From Membranipora membranacea (lineage: Eukaryota; Bryozoa; Gymnolaemata; Cheilostomatida; Membraniporidae): a DNA stretch of 64,000 nucleotides. Below, piece by piece: positions 48,915-60,056 of this stretch (within the stretch, counting starts at the first letter, position 1; every line of letters begins with the position of its first letter). The notes beneath the pieces were generated by a model, which was not told the DNA's origin, did not search any database, and worked only from the letters and a program-made list of their open reading frames with translations. The position numbers were made by a program, and so were the translations under genes. The stretch spans positions 14,265,001-14,329,000 of the forward strand of contig OU612066.1 of assembly GCA_914767715.1 (NCBI GenBank), read 5' to 3'.

Positions 48915-51900
48915 ATGGCGGCCTCCATATCAACATGTCAGAAAATCTTTCACAGAGGATCTTTTTGCATAAGGTCATGTCTTACTCAGCAGACAGTGCT
49001 CCAAAATCTTAACATGACAGCTGCAGTGATACAGTAAGTCATGAGACAAAGACTATTTATGTAAATTGTACTGTGCTGTGATTCAATTCATAACTAGAAC
49101 AGCAATCAACAACTCCCCCCTTGTTGAGTCGGCTTTATAGTTGATTGATGCAACAAAATACAAAGAAAAGATGAAGGTAGCTAGAAGGAAGAGGGCTGTT
49201 ACTCTTCCTAGAGTAAAACCAAGGAACACATGGTCACTTTTGTAATACTACTTGAATTCTCAGTTGATATCAACACACATACACACCATAGTCATTTTAA
49301 GATACTACTAGTAAGCAGTAGAAGTATAGTAGTAGTTACTTGTCTTGTTTATTGTACTCCGTCTCCCCCGGAGAGGGAGTTCATTGCTGTAACACTACTT
49401 AAATAACCTTTCCTTTCCTGAATGAACCTTATTCTAGGTGCTAATAGACCTATTATCTATAGAGCTTCATATAACAGGCTAACAACTTTCAATACTTTGT
49501 GTTTGATCTATTTCCAGACACAAGCTACATGAACAGAATAGATGTATTCATACTACCACTTCTATGAAATCAAGATATAGTAAAGCTTATGTGAAGCCTC
49601 TCAAGCGGCTGGATGATGATAATACATACGAGTCTGAGAGGCTGTACGCTCCTGTAAAAGCTCGTAAAACTACAGATAACGTGGCACACTATCACGATCC
49701 ACTAGTCGAGTGAGTATTCATATCAGTTGCAGTCCAAACTTGTGAGATTTTTTTAGAATGTATGAAAATAGTAAAAATTGCTTCTCTAGGGGTATGTCTA
49801 GTAAGGGGAGGAGACACAGTGCCATATCTGCCTTTATAAACTCGGAGATAACAGAGATTGTAGCCCTCACTGATAAATAGAGAATGGTCTACTTCATTGT
49901 GATCCCATTAATTGAAACATATAACGGCATCCAACAACAACAAAATACCTGTATAACCTCCTATCCATCTCAAATGTCAAATATATTATAATCATGAATT
50001 TGTCCCTGTAACCTTAGCCTCGGAAATATTGTGTTGTTGAAGCGTACTTATTGTGCTGCACTGTACCCTGATTAATATCAATTGACTGGAGGGGTGAAAC
50101 GTCGCTGTCGGCCTTTTCAAACAAGCAGACTAAGTTGCAATTCTGTAAGTACTTCCCCTACAACTGATGCCTATTGATGTTTTGTAGGGATTTTATCAAT
50201 CTATGTATGTCTGAAGGTAAAAGAGATTTGGCTAAAGAAGTGGTTGCAAAAGTAAGTAGCTGATTTCTGTTAACAATTCAATTACATTCTACGGATTAGA
50301 ACACATTCTCTTGTTTAAAATCCCTTATGTACCGGCATACAAATGCTGAATAGAGTGCCGTTTGACATCTTTTCTTTTCTGCTAGAACTATGGGGAGGGT
50401 TTTTTTTCCGTGAATAGATTCGAAGGTTGCTTTCGATTTTGTTATTTGCTTCACTGTGCTGTATGGTTGAGGTGTATGATGGAAGAAAAGGGACTTCTTT
50501 ATCCTGCAAATAAAATTCTTGTTCTACTTGAAGTGTTTAGCCTATTCTATTCTCTTAATATATATATATATATATATATATATGAATGGCTCATTGTCCA
50601 GGGTTTTTATGGGTACAATAGTGGGATATATAATATATGACACTTTATTGCACAAATGTGTGTATATATATATTTACAGACTTTTGAGAGGATTAAGCTT
50701 ATACAGTTGACCAAATATCACAAGGCTACAACGGAAGAAGCAAAAAGTCGCATCATATGTAACCCACACACAATATTCCATGAAGCATTTAACAACTGTA
50801 GACCATCATTCTCTTTCATACCAAATATCAAAGGAGGTGTGGTGTACAGTGTAAGTGATGGGAGGTTTCAAGCTTTCAATTTTGACAGTCTGCATGGCGG
50901 AACAGATTTTCTTATTTTGGCACCTATAGCGTGTCTTGACAAGCTTTGTTTGTTGGGATGGGGGTGGGGAACCCACCTCTCCCACCAAACCCCCACCACC
51001 GAACAAAACTTGTCAAGACATGCTAGGGCATCTACTACTTTTACTCAATCTCACAGCAGCTTCAGACAACAGCTTCAGATAGTGCATGTCATAAAACGAA
51101 ATGAATAATGTTCCTGCACCCTTCCCTTTTTATCTATTCTTTCTTTGATTTGAGGTTTTATTTTGTGCACCTAACTCCTGGGGCACTGACTGTAAACCCC
51201 TGATACAAACTTCACAGTAATGACTGCCTATGAAGTGTATATACCTTGAGAAGGCACAGTAGGCTAATGGTGCCGATGGCTATGCGTAATATATATAGTC
51301 TGTTGTTAACATTGACCGATACCTGTGACCAGCACCATCCTTATTTTAGGTCCCAGTTGCTGCCAACGACAAACAGTCAAAGCTGACGGCCATGAAGTGG
51401 ATTAGAGAGTCAGCTAAAATGAAAGCGAAGTATGTCTCTTTCTGGGATTCATTAGCTAGAGAGCTTATTGAAGCTTCTCAAAATCAGGTCAGTTTATGTT
51501 TTTCGTCTAGTGTTGCAACATGAGATACTTGAAATGTGCATGTAACCTTTGGGATTTTAACCAACTTTTTTTTTTAATGTTTAACGCATATTGCATGTTT
51601 ACAGTACCGTTGTGCAAAACCCTAACCATCGAATTTGGGTTGGTTTGTATGTACAACAATAGGCTCATCTTCTTCCCTATCAAGTAATATAATAGCACCA
51701 TCAAAACTCTGGAGCTGAAACCCAACTTAATACATAAAATGTTATCAAACAGCGCCTGGTAAAAGAGAGTTGTGCTCTCTCTGAAGTCATTGATCAAGGA
51801 GAAGGTAACTCGTATATAATCGACACTATCTTATCAATGTTTGACCAGGGAGGGTGGGATATACCACTCCCACCCTCCCTGGTGCGACTGCCCAGTCTCT

Positions 51901-52513
51901 TCTTTAAGGTTTAAGAACAACATTTAACAGAGTTAATCCAGTGTGCAGGTTCCTTGATAATTGATTTGGATAATTAAATATCAAATATCTTGGGCAATGG
52001 ACACACAGCCGCTTTTAGACCTTAACCAGCCTTCAACAGTGACATAGTTGGCTCTGGCCGGCCTGCATACAAAATGTTTTGACATTCTTTGTGGATTCAT
52101 GGTTTAATTAAGGAAAAAAAACCTTGTTAAGAGTCAAATTATTTCTGGCCGGTGTGGTGGAGTTAAAAAATGTTGAGGTTATGGATATAAAAATGTTGTT
52201 AGCTGGACAATTTTTGTATCCAATCAACTGACTTCAGTGAATTATTACCGTCCTATTGACTAGAAACCAATTTTGGTGGTTATGTACAGCACACTGCAAT
52301 TTGCTGAAAAAATATGAACAAATCCTTGCCCTGCTTTCCTCATCATGCTTTATAGTGAACCTGTTTCACACCTGCCCTACATTGAGATTCTCTTCAGCAA
52401 CATCATTGTAAAGTTATATTTTCTTTGTTCAGGGTCGGAGTGCGAGGAAGAAATTAGATCATCACCGAAGAGTGGAAGCTAACAGAGCATACGCTTCTTA
52501 CGCATGGAAATAG
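48915..52513 (+). CDS. MRPS7: Mitochondrial ribosomal protein S7 (uS7m), 6 exons
   Basis: Nuclear-encoded uS7 protein of the mitochondrial small subunit, which binds the 3' major domain of 12S rRNA. Exons: 48915-49033, 49518-49709, 50188-50251, 50680-50850, 51350-51487 and 52433-52513; all GT-AG and in phase, 254 aa (human about 242). The N-terminus (MAASISTCQKIFHRGSFCIR) is basic with hydroxylated residues and few acids, as for a mitochondrial targeting peptide. The S7 domain is clear: NPHTIFHEAFNNCRPSFSF, IPNIKGGVVYSVPVAANDKQ, AMKWIRESAK, LARELIEASQNQGRSARKK, then HRRVEANRAYASYAWK at the C-terminus. The start is the first Met before the targeting segment. Introns hold a TA microsatellite (intron 3), a palindromic MITE (intron 4) and a perfect hairpin (intron 5). 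Confidence 0.95.
50558..50583. repeat. TA microsatellite
   Basis: Thirteen or so TA units in MRPS7 intron 3, about 100 bases before the exon 4 acceptor. Confidence 0.9.
50927..51025. mobile_element. Short palindromic MITE, copy 4
   Basis: Left end TAGCGTGTCTTGACAAGC and right end CTTGTCAAGACATGCTA are inverted repeats (about 24 bp with small mismatches). TA at both outer edges would fit a Tc1/mariner-type TA duplication. Located in MRPS7 intron 4 just after exon 4. Confidence 0.6.
51844..51883. repeat. Perfect 16-bp hairpin
   Basis: ACCAGGGAGGGTGGGA at 51844-51859 and its exact complement at 51868-51883, 8-base loop, in MRPS7 intron 5. Purine/pyrimidine asymmetric stem; perhaps a MITE remnant. 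Confidence 0.75.
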
Positions 52514-53129
52514 TGGGTGAACTTTGATTTGAACCTGTGATCTTTCAATTTTTGTGTCTGGTGTTTTGCCAAAAAGCATGAGCGTGGCTTAGACATGTCA
52601 TCATCGAGTTGCGAAAATTGCCTTGTTTGCAACAGCGATGAGGAATTTAATAAGCAAAATTCATAGAATTAACTGCAAACGACTTCAGCATGATCAGGAT
52701 ATTTCTCCTCATACTTTCTGGTGAAGTAATTTTCCACGAACATGTTTACAGAAATATTTTTGTTCTGTTTGTTGAGATGTTGAGATTTTTTAATATTTCA
52801 CTTGTTCTATCCAACAATGTCCTCATCAATGCTTTTCTCTGAAAAAAGCTATTTGGCACATGACCTAGTGACCTAATTATGTCAGTGATTAGTATTATGA
52901 TTTTGAACTTTTGGTTATCAAATAATTTTCTGTGGTGATTCATGAACTATTAACTATTAATGTCAATTAATTAGCAAATTTATTTATCCACTTTATTCAC
53001 TGATCACCATGTGCATATAAGACCATGTGGTACATCAATTAGTCAGGTCAATGTATACAAAAATATAGAGGAAAAATATAATTTCACAGCTAAATTATGG
53101 AAACAAAAATATTGCTTATATTTTGGGCT
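52514..53129. other. 3' flank of MRPS7
   Basis: AT-rich 3' UTR and spacer. No gene or repeat recognised. Confidence 0.3.
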
Positions 53130-53495
53130 GGACATATTAAAATGGTGGTAATATATTGACCGTAATATCTTATCCTGTTACCGAAAATCTTCACGAGTCA
53201 GCTGAATTTGCTTTAATTTAATGCTAGGGTCAGTCACAAGAGTGTGAAACATGAATATCGGGCACAATTACTATCTGCAGACTGAAATGCCCTGTCTAAT
53301 TTTAACTTCCCGTTCTGGGAATTGCCTAATAATGATTAATTCTAAAACTAAGCTTGACATAGCTAGTAGTTAACTCTATAAACATGTAGCCCCAACCACG
53401 TTACACAGAATTTTGTAAACCCGGTTATTCAGGGTGGGCTCATAAACCTGCTGTAAATTTTGTCTGCAAGTGAAGGATCTCATTGTAGATCATCG
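53130..53495 (+). repeat. Repeat U, copy 1
   Basis: Shares with 59640-59870 (same orientation) and with 57185-57560 (inverted) the ordered words GAGTCAGCTGAATTTGCTTTA, ATGCTAG(G/T)GTCAGTCACAA, TATCTGCAGAC and GAATTGCCTAATAATGATTA. The part 53340-53495 (GGGGCTACATG-type segment, CTGCAAGTGAAGGATCTCATT) is shared only with the inverted copy. It therefore brackets tyrosinase A as an inverted repeat. Confidence 0.85.
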
Positions 53496-53679
53496 TTAGC
53501 TGTCCTCTATTCCGGTTTCTGCTGACTCCCGATGTGGATCATCTTGTCTTTTAGATTTCTTTTAACAGTATCTTTAAATCTCAAATCTTGGTAGATCAAT
53601 ACCCTGCTTTTCTTCTCTAAGTTGGGAATATAGTATTTGTTTGTTGTTGTTGTTATTGTAGATATCCACAAAGAAAATA

Positions 53680-53790
53680 AAGGAGCCTCAATTTGGTACC
53701 ATTTTTTATCACAGAAGTTTGGTCTTTATTGCAACTGTGCGTGTCTATGAATATGTGAATATGTCCAGGTGGATGATTTTGATGAAATGT
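53680..53790 (-). promoter_or_regulatory. Tyrosinase A 3' UTR end with polyadenylation signal
   Basis: On the minus strand the sequence AGTTGCAATAAAGACCAAAC contains AATAAA (complement of 53725-53730). The surrounding ~100 bases recur downstream of copy B (62450-62600) and once more, without a gene, at 58890-59070. Confidence 0.6.
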
Positions 53791-54126
53791 TCTGAAAGAT
53801 AAATACAGTTCAGTTTTAATAAATATTATTATCATAACCGATATTACCATGTGATAATAAAAATGGATCACGGGTGCTCTGGGTTAAAACGGAACTAAAT
53901 ATCTTTCAGCTTCAACACTGTGTTTTTAAGTTTAATGATGATTTTGGAATCAGTTAGAATATATGCTATATAAAAAAAGGTTAAAACTTTTATGTATAAA
54001 AATGCTGACAGATTTTAATTCAGTCATCACAACCTATAAAATATCTTTCATGAACAAAAGGGAATAATTTTAACAGCTTCTCAAATTAATCTGCTACTAA
54101 GAAAGCACTACCTCTGATATAGCTGT

Positions 54127-56415
54127 CTACAATGCTTGCTCAAAAGAGGTGATGAGATCAAATCGGGCATCTTTCTCTTCAGGTTTAGGCGTATAATTCA
54201 GCTTTACTGTTTTTATATCTCCAGTTTGTGCATCACGACTAACCAAGTGGATCTCCACCGTGTTCATATCAGTAACATTCCCAATGCAGTGATCGACAGA
54301 GAAACCAACGGCAGCCTTTGGGTGTTTCTGGCAGTTCTCACATCGAGTCCGATCCCATCGATCCAAAACAGCACGCTGACCAATGTGAAAGAGCTTTCCA
54401 TCCTTCTTGTAGTAGGCATAGACCACAAATGAGCCTGAGCTGCTGCTCTTATCAATGTTGCTGACCTTTACATGGTTGTTGACCTTCCATTTTGCTCCTC
54501 CCAGTTCAACCAACCCGTCATCACCTTCAGCGAACAATGGAATGGCCAATGTTGGATCATTAATCTGGGTTCGATTGACAAAAGCCTTCGTTCTGAGGCC
54601 TTCCTCAGTTGAGATTGACTTAACCAAGTTATTTTCTACTTCTCCCCAGTTTCTTCCTGCCAGAGAAACAACGTGATGCTCTTTGATAGAAGGAGCAGGC
54701 CAGTGAGCTTGATCTAGAGATCCAATAGCGTAGGTGTAGCCAAGCTGAGTCTCAATATTCGCACACTCTTTGGATACGCGAGGAACACCAAGCTCATCGT
54801 GGAAAGGATACAGAATGGTATCTGCTGTCAATGCCTGACCAGGGGTTTGGTTTGGAGTGGGACCCTGGCCTATGTTAGTATTGCCTCTAGTGGGATCAAG
54901 AGGGTTGATGGTGATCTCATCGGTATGGTGCCATTTCTTCTGCCAAACCCAGAACATTCTGTCAATGTTGCAGTGATGGAAAAAGAAGACTGGATCAAAT
55001 GCAGCTGTTTCGTTCTCCCCCATATCACCATTGGCTCCTTTCATAAGTCCAGCATACATCGGTTCATCAGCATCATCAACCTTAACACTTCCATCATCAT
55101 TCATCATCGGAGTTGTGTAGCCGCCAACCATAAGATGTATATCATTGTGTGGCTGTTCTAAGGCCTGGTAAGTGGCGCTGCTTCCAGTTGCAGAAGTTGT
55201 GTTTGAGAACACATTGTAGTTTGGGACATTCAGACAATCTTTGAATTCATCAAAGATACTGTTGGTATTAGGACCTGGTGGATTGATGACCCTTCGAAAG
55301 TTTAGCCACACATGGCAGTTCTGCTGTAAAAGTTTGGTTGGGTTTTCCACCGTTTTATTATGGGCGTCAGCCACAGCTTTAGCAGCTGGGGGGTACTGGA
55401 TACCAGAGTAGGGATATCTGACTGTGGTGTAGCCGGCAGGCTTCAGGTAAATGAGGTCATTACCGTCAGGTTCAGCAGTGGGGCGAGGAATGGTGAAGCT
55501 AGTTAGAGGGTTAGGGACAGTTACACCATCAATGGTCACAGTGGGCTGAGTGAGAATATCTGGGAGGCCATTCTGAAGTGATTCATTGGATGTTTCATCC
55601 CAGTAATGGAGGGCTACATCACCACTGGGGACTACAGTCTGCAAGGCCTGCTCTATCCTCAGACAAAAGAATCTATGCCATGTTGGAAAAAGAACATTGG
55701 CATGCTGACAATATCCATCCCAGACAAGCATATCTTGATCTGGATGCAGAGGGTCAACTCTCCTGTTCTTGTAGGGCATACCGTGATACGAAGCGATGGA
55801 CCAGAATGAGTTAGGATTGGTGGGAGGCAATTCCTTCATCAGTTTCCAAGCCTTCAGAAAATCGTTTTTCTTTCGTGCGTTCTCAGGTTTGTCCAGATCT
55901 CGTAGGGGCATCCTCACTGTCATCCTGTCAAAAGAAAAACAATTGCTACAAACAGAGTTTTTGTACGAAAAGATTTTTTGTATACAGAATTGTAAAAATT
56001 ATTATTTCTCATGAACCATTTTGGGACTAAATATTTCTAGTTATTTTTGTTAGTATGAAGTCTGTTTTAAAATGTGCCTGAAAAAATATCCTAAATTATG
56101 TAGTTTGCGGGTTGCTGGTGGCCTCAGGAAGTGATCACATCAGCTCAGGCTAGTTCTAGCCTTTACTTATAGATTTTACATGTATTGATATTAGGATATT
56201 ACATTATGATATTATATGTTATTATACAATGTATAATGCATGAAATAGGCAGATCACTGATATACATTCAAGCCCAATCTCACTCACCTAATCAGTTGGT
56301 CCCACAGGTCCCACAATGGTAAATAATATGAATATACTTACGATTGGCCCTGTTGTCCTCCATTTTGAACTTCTCCTTCTGAACAATTCTTCTCTTTCGA
56401 TTGTTTAGGCCCCAT
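54127..56415 (-). CDS. Fungal-type tyrosinase / polyphenol oxidase A (2 exons, intact)
   Basis: Binuclear type-3 copper enzyme oxidising phenols and catechols to quinones, possibly for pigment, defence or shell/cuticle tanning. Exon 1 56415-56342 (MGPKQSKEKNCSEGEVQNGG then QQGQ), exon 2 55924-54127; TC|G junction, 623 aa. CuA ligands are H72 (SYHGMPY), H99 (YCQHANVLFPTWH) and H108; Cys97-X-His99 matches the thioether pair of fungal tyrosinases. CuB ligands are H284 and H288 (EQPHNDIHLMVGG) and a His of FFFHHCNIDR at about 341-342. Glu281 and Asn285 stand at the waterkeeper positions linked to monophenolase activity. A C-terminal domain of about 260 residues follows, as in latent fungal proenzymes. 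No signal peptide or TM helix, so probably cytosolic. One intron only. Closest in style to fungal enzymes rather than animal alpha/beta/gamma types; transfer is possible but unproven. Confidence 0.92.
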
Positions 56416-57184
56416 CACTGATCGTCAAATGACAAGTCTGTAATAAAATAATAAACATTTACTGCAAATTCGATTTCATTGATGAACTTCTATTAAAAAA
56501 TTGATAATTTTGCTTCAAAAAGTAAGAGGGAAAGGAGTTATTCCATGTCAGGTTTTGCTGGGTTGATCACAATACAGTCAGTCAGGTTTGCTCAATCAAG
56601 TCATTGATTCCCGATATTTCTGCACTGCCCAGTCTCATAAGAGAGTTTAACCTCATGACAAGACAGATGAAATAAGATGAGATTTTTAGCACCCCAAACC
56701 TCATGTGACTTGATCATTTCAGGTGCCACATTTTAGGCCATTGTATTTGGCCAATCTTTGAAAAGGAAGTCGCCTTGAAAACTCATAGTTACAAAAATGT
56801 ATAGCCGGGTAGTGTTAAATGGAAGTTTCAAATTGAAGAAAATTTAGATTTCATTCATTCTGTCCAGCTATTATATTTAAAACCAGCTCTTCTTTTATAA
56901 CTTCAAAATTAAAATTAAAAAGAACAGTAAAGATCAAGAATGAAGTGAGAAAAGACCAAAAAGTCAAAAAATATGATGAATTCTTACCAATAATACAATG
57001 TAGGTAAGGCAGTGTTTATAAGTGTTTATGGCAGGGTCCACACTGTATTCTGTTTAAATACACACTGACGAACTTCGAAAACCTCTCGAGGTTTTGATGC
57101 ATCAAAGATCAAATGAATAGCAACCAATCATGACTCAACTCTATCCTGAGAAGGTCCGAAAATTACATGTTTACGATAATAGTT
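56416..57184. other. Upstream region of tyrosinase A
   Basis: Probable promoter and 5' UTR of tyrosinase A; a minus-strand UTR exon could end near 56440. No repeat or other gene recognised. Confidence 0.3.
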
Positions 57185-57870
57185 ACTACAATGAGATCCT
57201 TCACTTGCAGACAAAATATACAGCGGTGTTATGATCCCACCCTCAATAACCAGGATAACAAAATTGTGTGTAACGTGGTTGGGGCTACATGTTTATAGAG
57301 TTAACTACTAGCTATGTCAAACCAAGTATGTAACTAATCATTATTAGGCAATTCCCGGAACCAGGAAGTAAAAGTTAGACAGGGCATTTCAGTCTGTAGA
57401 TAGTAATTGTGCCCAATCTTCCTGTTGCACAATTTTTGTGACTGACCCTAACATTAAACTAGAGCAAATTCAGCTGACTCATGAAGGTCTGTAGTAACTG
57501 TATAAGATATTAGTTCTCAAGCATTTTAGTATGTCCGGCCCAGAATATAAGGAATATACTAATTCATTGACATGCAACATAGCCTGTCTCCCAGCCCACC
57601 AAGTGCTTAAATGTTACGCTAGATGTAAACGAACACATCAAGCCACTAAAACACAACATCTATCGTTTTTGCACTCTCGTACTTTGGTCTCAGGTCTTAC
57701 TTGGCTTAATAGTGTGCTCAGTGAAAACTTCTCCACCATGAGTTTTTACCTGACTCCTCTCGCCCTTACATGATTTAGTAAGGCTACCTGTGCTGCTGAA
57801 ATAACAACCAGAGACATGGTTACACATATTCATGAATAGGGTTATGATACAAACGATGACCAATTTGGAC
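57185..57870 (-). repeat. Inverted duplication arm upstream of tyrosinase A (repeat U and flank)
   Basis: 57185-57560 is the reverse complement of repeat U at 53130-53495. The part 57360-57870 is the reverse complement of 59345-59870 upstream of tyrosinase B, including CAAGCCACTAAAACACAACA and GTACTTTGGTCTCA words. It marks the upstream part of the inverted segmental duplication. Confidence 0.8.
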
Positions 57871-57872
57871 AT
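57693..57872 (-). CDS. Possible small secreted peptide (59-60 aa), doubtful
   Basis: Open frame starting with a signal-peptide-like segment (MSKLVIVCIITLFMNMCNHV, then SG) and followed by CYFSSTGSLTKSC, a Cys-X11-Cys loop, and a basic tail. The mirrored copy at 59345-59505 keeps ITLFM(Y)MRNHV, a CYCTGSLVKPC reading in another frame, and EEVFTGYTIKKSKT, but lacks an intact frame. No splice or expression evidence. It may be chance within a duplicated block. Confidence 0.22.
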
Positions 57873-57899
57873 TTTATATATCTTTTCTCGTATCGGGTG

Positions 57900-58480
57900 C
57901 CTGGCTGATACAGATTCCCCAATGAGGATGTCCTGTCAGACTAATTGTCCTGACCAAAATATTGCAAAACAGCTGACAAAGCCCTGAATAAAACTTGCTC
58001 ATTGTGGTAGTATGATACTGGTCGGTACAGGCATATACATATCCATATGGAATATCACACTAAAAATCTGTTAAAAATTGGGAACAATTTTAAATCAATG
58101 ACAAAAATAACAAAGAAATAAAAAAATAAAAGAAATAAAATGGCAGGCGAGTTTACAGGGTACAACTTAGTTTAAAGTAAAACTGTGCCCAGGTTGATGC
58201 AACCGTGACATTCCAATATCAACTAAATGGTGTATTTCTGGGTGGTCTGTGGTTGATAATGTTCTTTAGCTACAAGTAATAGGTAGAGTTTGAAAGTTTG
58301 AACACTTAAACCGGGGGGGGGGGGGGGGGGGGGAAGGGGGGAACCCACAAGTGATTATGATTATGTTACGTTTCAGATTCATCTTGATAGTGCATATTTC
58401 AAAATATTTATATTAGCTTAACCGAACCGTATGAAATTATTGCTTTTTATTTATACTATCAATATTGAGAGATGGAATAT
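57900..58480. other. Insert in left duplication arm with 21-G tract
   Basis: Has no counterpart in the mirrored arm near 59345. Contains A-rich sequence near 58100 and a run of 21 G at 58313-58333 followed by AAGGGGGG. No gene. Confidence 0.5.
58313..58333. repeat. Poly-G tract
   Basis: 21 consecutive G on the plus strand. A shorter run of 11 G occurs at 62330-62340 downstream of tyrosinase B. Confidence 0.9.
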
Positions 58481-58489
58481 GAAAACAAA

Positions 58490-58800
58490 AAAACAAAAAT
58501 GAGACGCTCCATACATTTTTGTTGCTATGAAGTGTTGAAGTTGTGTTCTCTTATTGTAAGGGGGATAATCTGTTCAGGATAGGTTTTGTCAACTTTATCT
58601 TTATTTGACAATAATGGGTTGTTATATTTTGAAGATGTCACATACAATGATAAGTTTTTTACTTTCCATTGCAATCATATAGCTGTGAATCACACCTGCA
58701 GTGAAATATTGCGCTATAGTTGTTAGTTGTTAGTCATTTACAATCAACTTGCAATAGCATGTCATAGCAATACGATGGTGCAGGTATTGCCGTATTTGGC
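58490..58800. repeat. Inverted repeat pair around the tyrosinase duplication centre, left
   Basis: Reverse complement of about 59100-59345, sharing GAAGTGTTGAAGTTG, ACATTTTTGTTGCTATG-type and ACAATGATAAG words. Part of it (E repeat) also matches 63845-64000. Confidence 0.75.
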
Positions 58801-58889
58801 ACAGCAAACCTATGAAAGTTGAAAAAATATATTGTCCATATTTTGAAAGAGGTGCACTCCAGCTGTCTGGGCCATCCCTACTCCAAAAC

Positions 58890-59070
58890 TTGATTTAAGC
58901 GTGCAGCTCCTAAATAACAAAGGGCTGTATTCTTTTTTTCAGAATATTTCAGCAAAATCGTGCACCTGGACGACATATTCTTAGACATATACAGTTGCAA
59001 TAAAGACCAAACATAGAACCAAAAATTATGTGATGAAAAATGGAACCAATTCACGATTCTTCACATCTTT
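58890..59070 (+). pseudogene. Orphan tyrosinase 3'-UTR relic
   Basis: Matches the 3' ends of tyrosinase A (minus, 53680-53790) and B (plus, 62450-62600), including CACCTGGAC, ACAGTTGCAATAAAGAC with AATAAA at 58999-59004, and GAACCAAAAAT. No tyrosinase coding sequence precedes it. Best read as the tail of a third copy whose body was lost. Confidence 0.55.
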
Positions 59071-59089
59071 GTGGTTTAAAGAGGGTTGC

Positions 59090-59345
59090 TGTGCCAAAAA
59101 TGGATGCATCTGTGCCATGCACATGACAGCCTGACAACTAAGCAACCAATATTTCACTGTAGGTTTTTACACAGCTCTAGGACGGCAATGGATTGAGAGA
59201 AGCAAAGAGCTTATCATTGTATGTCATAACATGTGTTAACCCATTTTTCTCAAAAAGAGATAAAGTGAACAAATCCCACCCTTACAAAAAGAGAACGCAA
59301 CTTCAACACTTCATAGCAATACAAAATGTATGGAATGTCTCATTT
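59090..59345. repeat. Inverted repeat pair, right (includes E repeat)
   Basis: Partner of 58490-58800. The portion 59090-59210 (ACACAGCTCTAGGACGGCAA region) recurs at about 63845-64000 in the same orientation. Confidence 0.7.
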
Positions 59346-59870
59346 TTGTTCGGTTAACGTTGGTATCATAACTCTATTCATGTATATGCGTAACCATGTT
59401 ACTGCACAGGTAGCCTTGTTAAACCATGTCCCCTGCCCCATCCTGGTAAAAACTGGTAATGAAGAAGTATTCACTGGGTACACTATCAAGAAGAGTAAGA
59501 CATGAGACCAAAGTACGAGAGTGCACAAATGATAGATGTTGTGTTTTAGTGGCTTGATGTGTTTTGTTTAAATCTAGCATAAAATTTGAGCACTTGGTAT
59601 GCTGGAATACAGGCTATGCTGCGTGTCAATGAATTAGTATATTCCTTATATTTTTGGCCGGACTTATTAAAATGCTGTACTATTTTATACAGTTACTGAA
59701 GACCTTCCTGAGTCAGCTGAATTTGCTTTAGTTTAATGCTAGTGTCAGTCACAAAAGTGTGAAACATGAAGATTGTGCACAACTGCTATCTGCAGACCAA
59801 ATTGCCCTGTCTAATTTTAACTTTCCTTTTCTGAGAATTGCCTAATAATGATTAATTACATACTTGGTTG
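59345..59870 (+). repeat. Inverted duplication arm upstream of tyrosinase B
   Basis: Mirror of 57360-57870. Similarity to repeat U stops at about 59870, where the GGGGCTACATG part present in the other two copies is missing. Confidence 0.8.
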
Positions 59871-60056
59871 ATTTAATTGATTAAAATGGTTGATTAAAAT
59901 CAGTTATCATATCACATGTCACATCACGAAGCATGGGCGGCGAAATATTATTTGCCTTAGGGGATAGGCCGCAATATCTGTGCCATGTTGCTCTCTGTTT
60001 GCAGGCAGGTCGGAGCACACCTGGGGGCCAATCAAACCCCAGTCGATTGACACCCA

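Noticed and set aside
50851-51108. Extension of MRPS7 exon 4 into the intron
   Set aside because: S7 homology stops at the GTAAGT donor and resumes in exon 5 at 51350; the extension is intron plus MITE.
54136-56014. Several plus-strand frames up to 120 codons
   Set aside because: Antisense shadows of tyrosinase A exon 2; the equivalents over copy B (60561-62191, minus) are rejected for the same reason.
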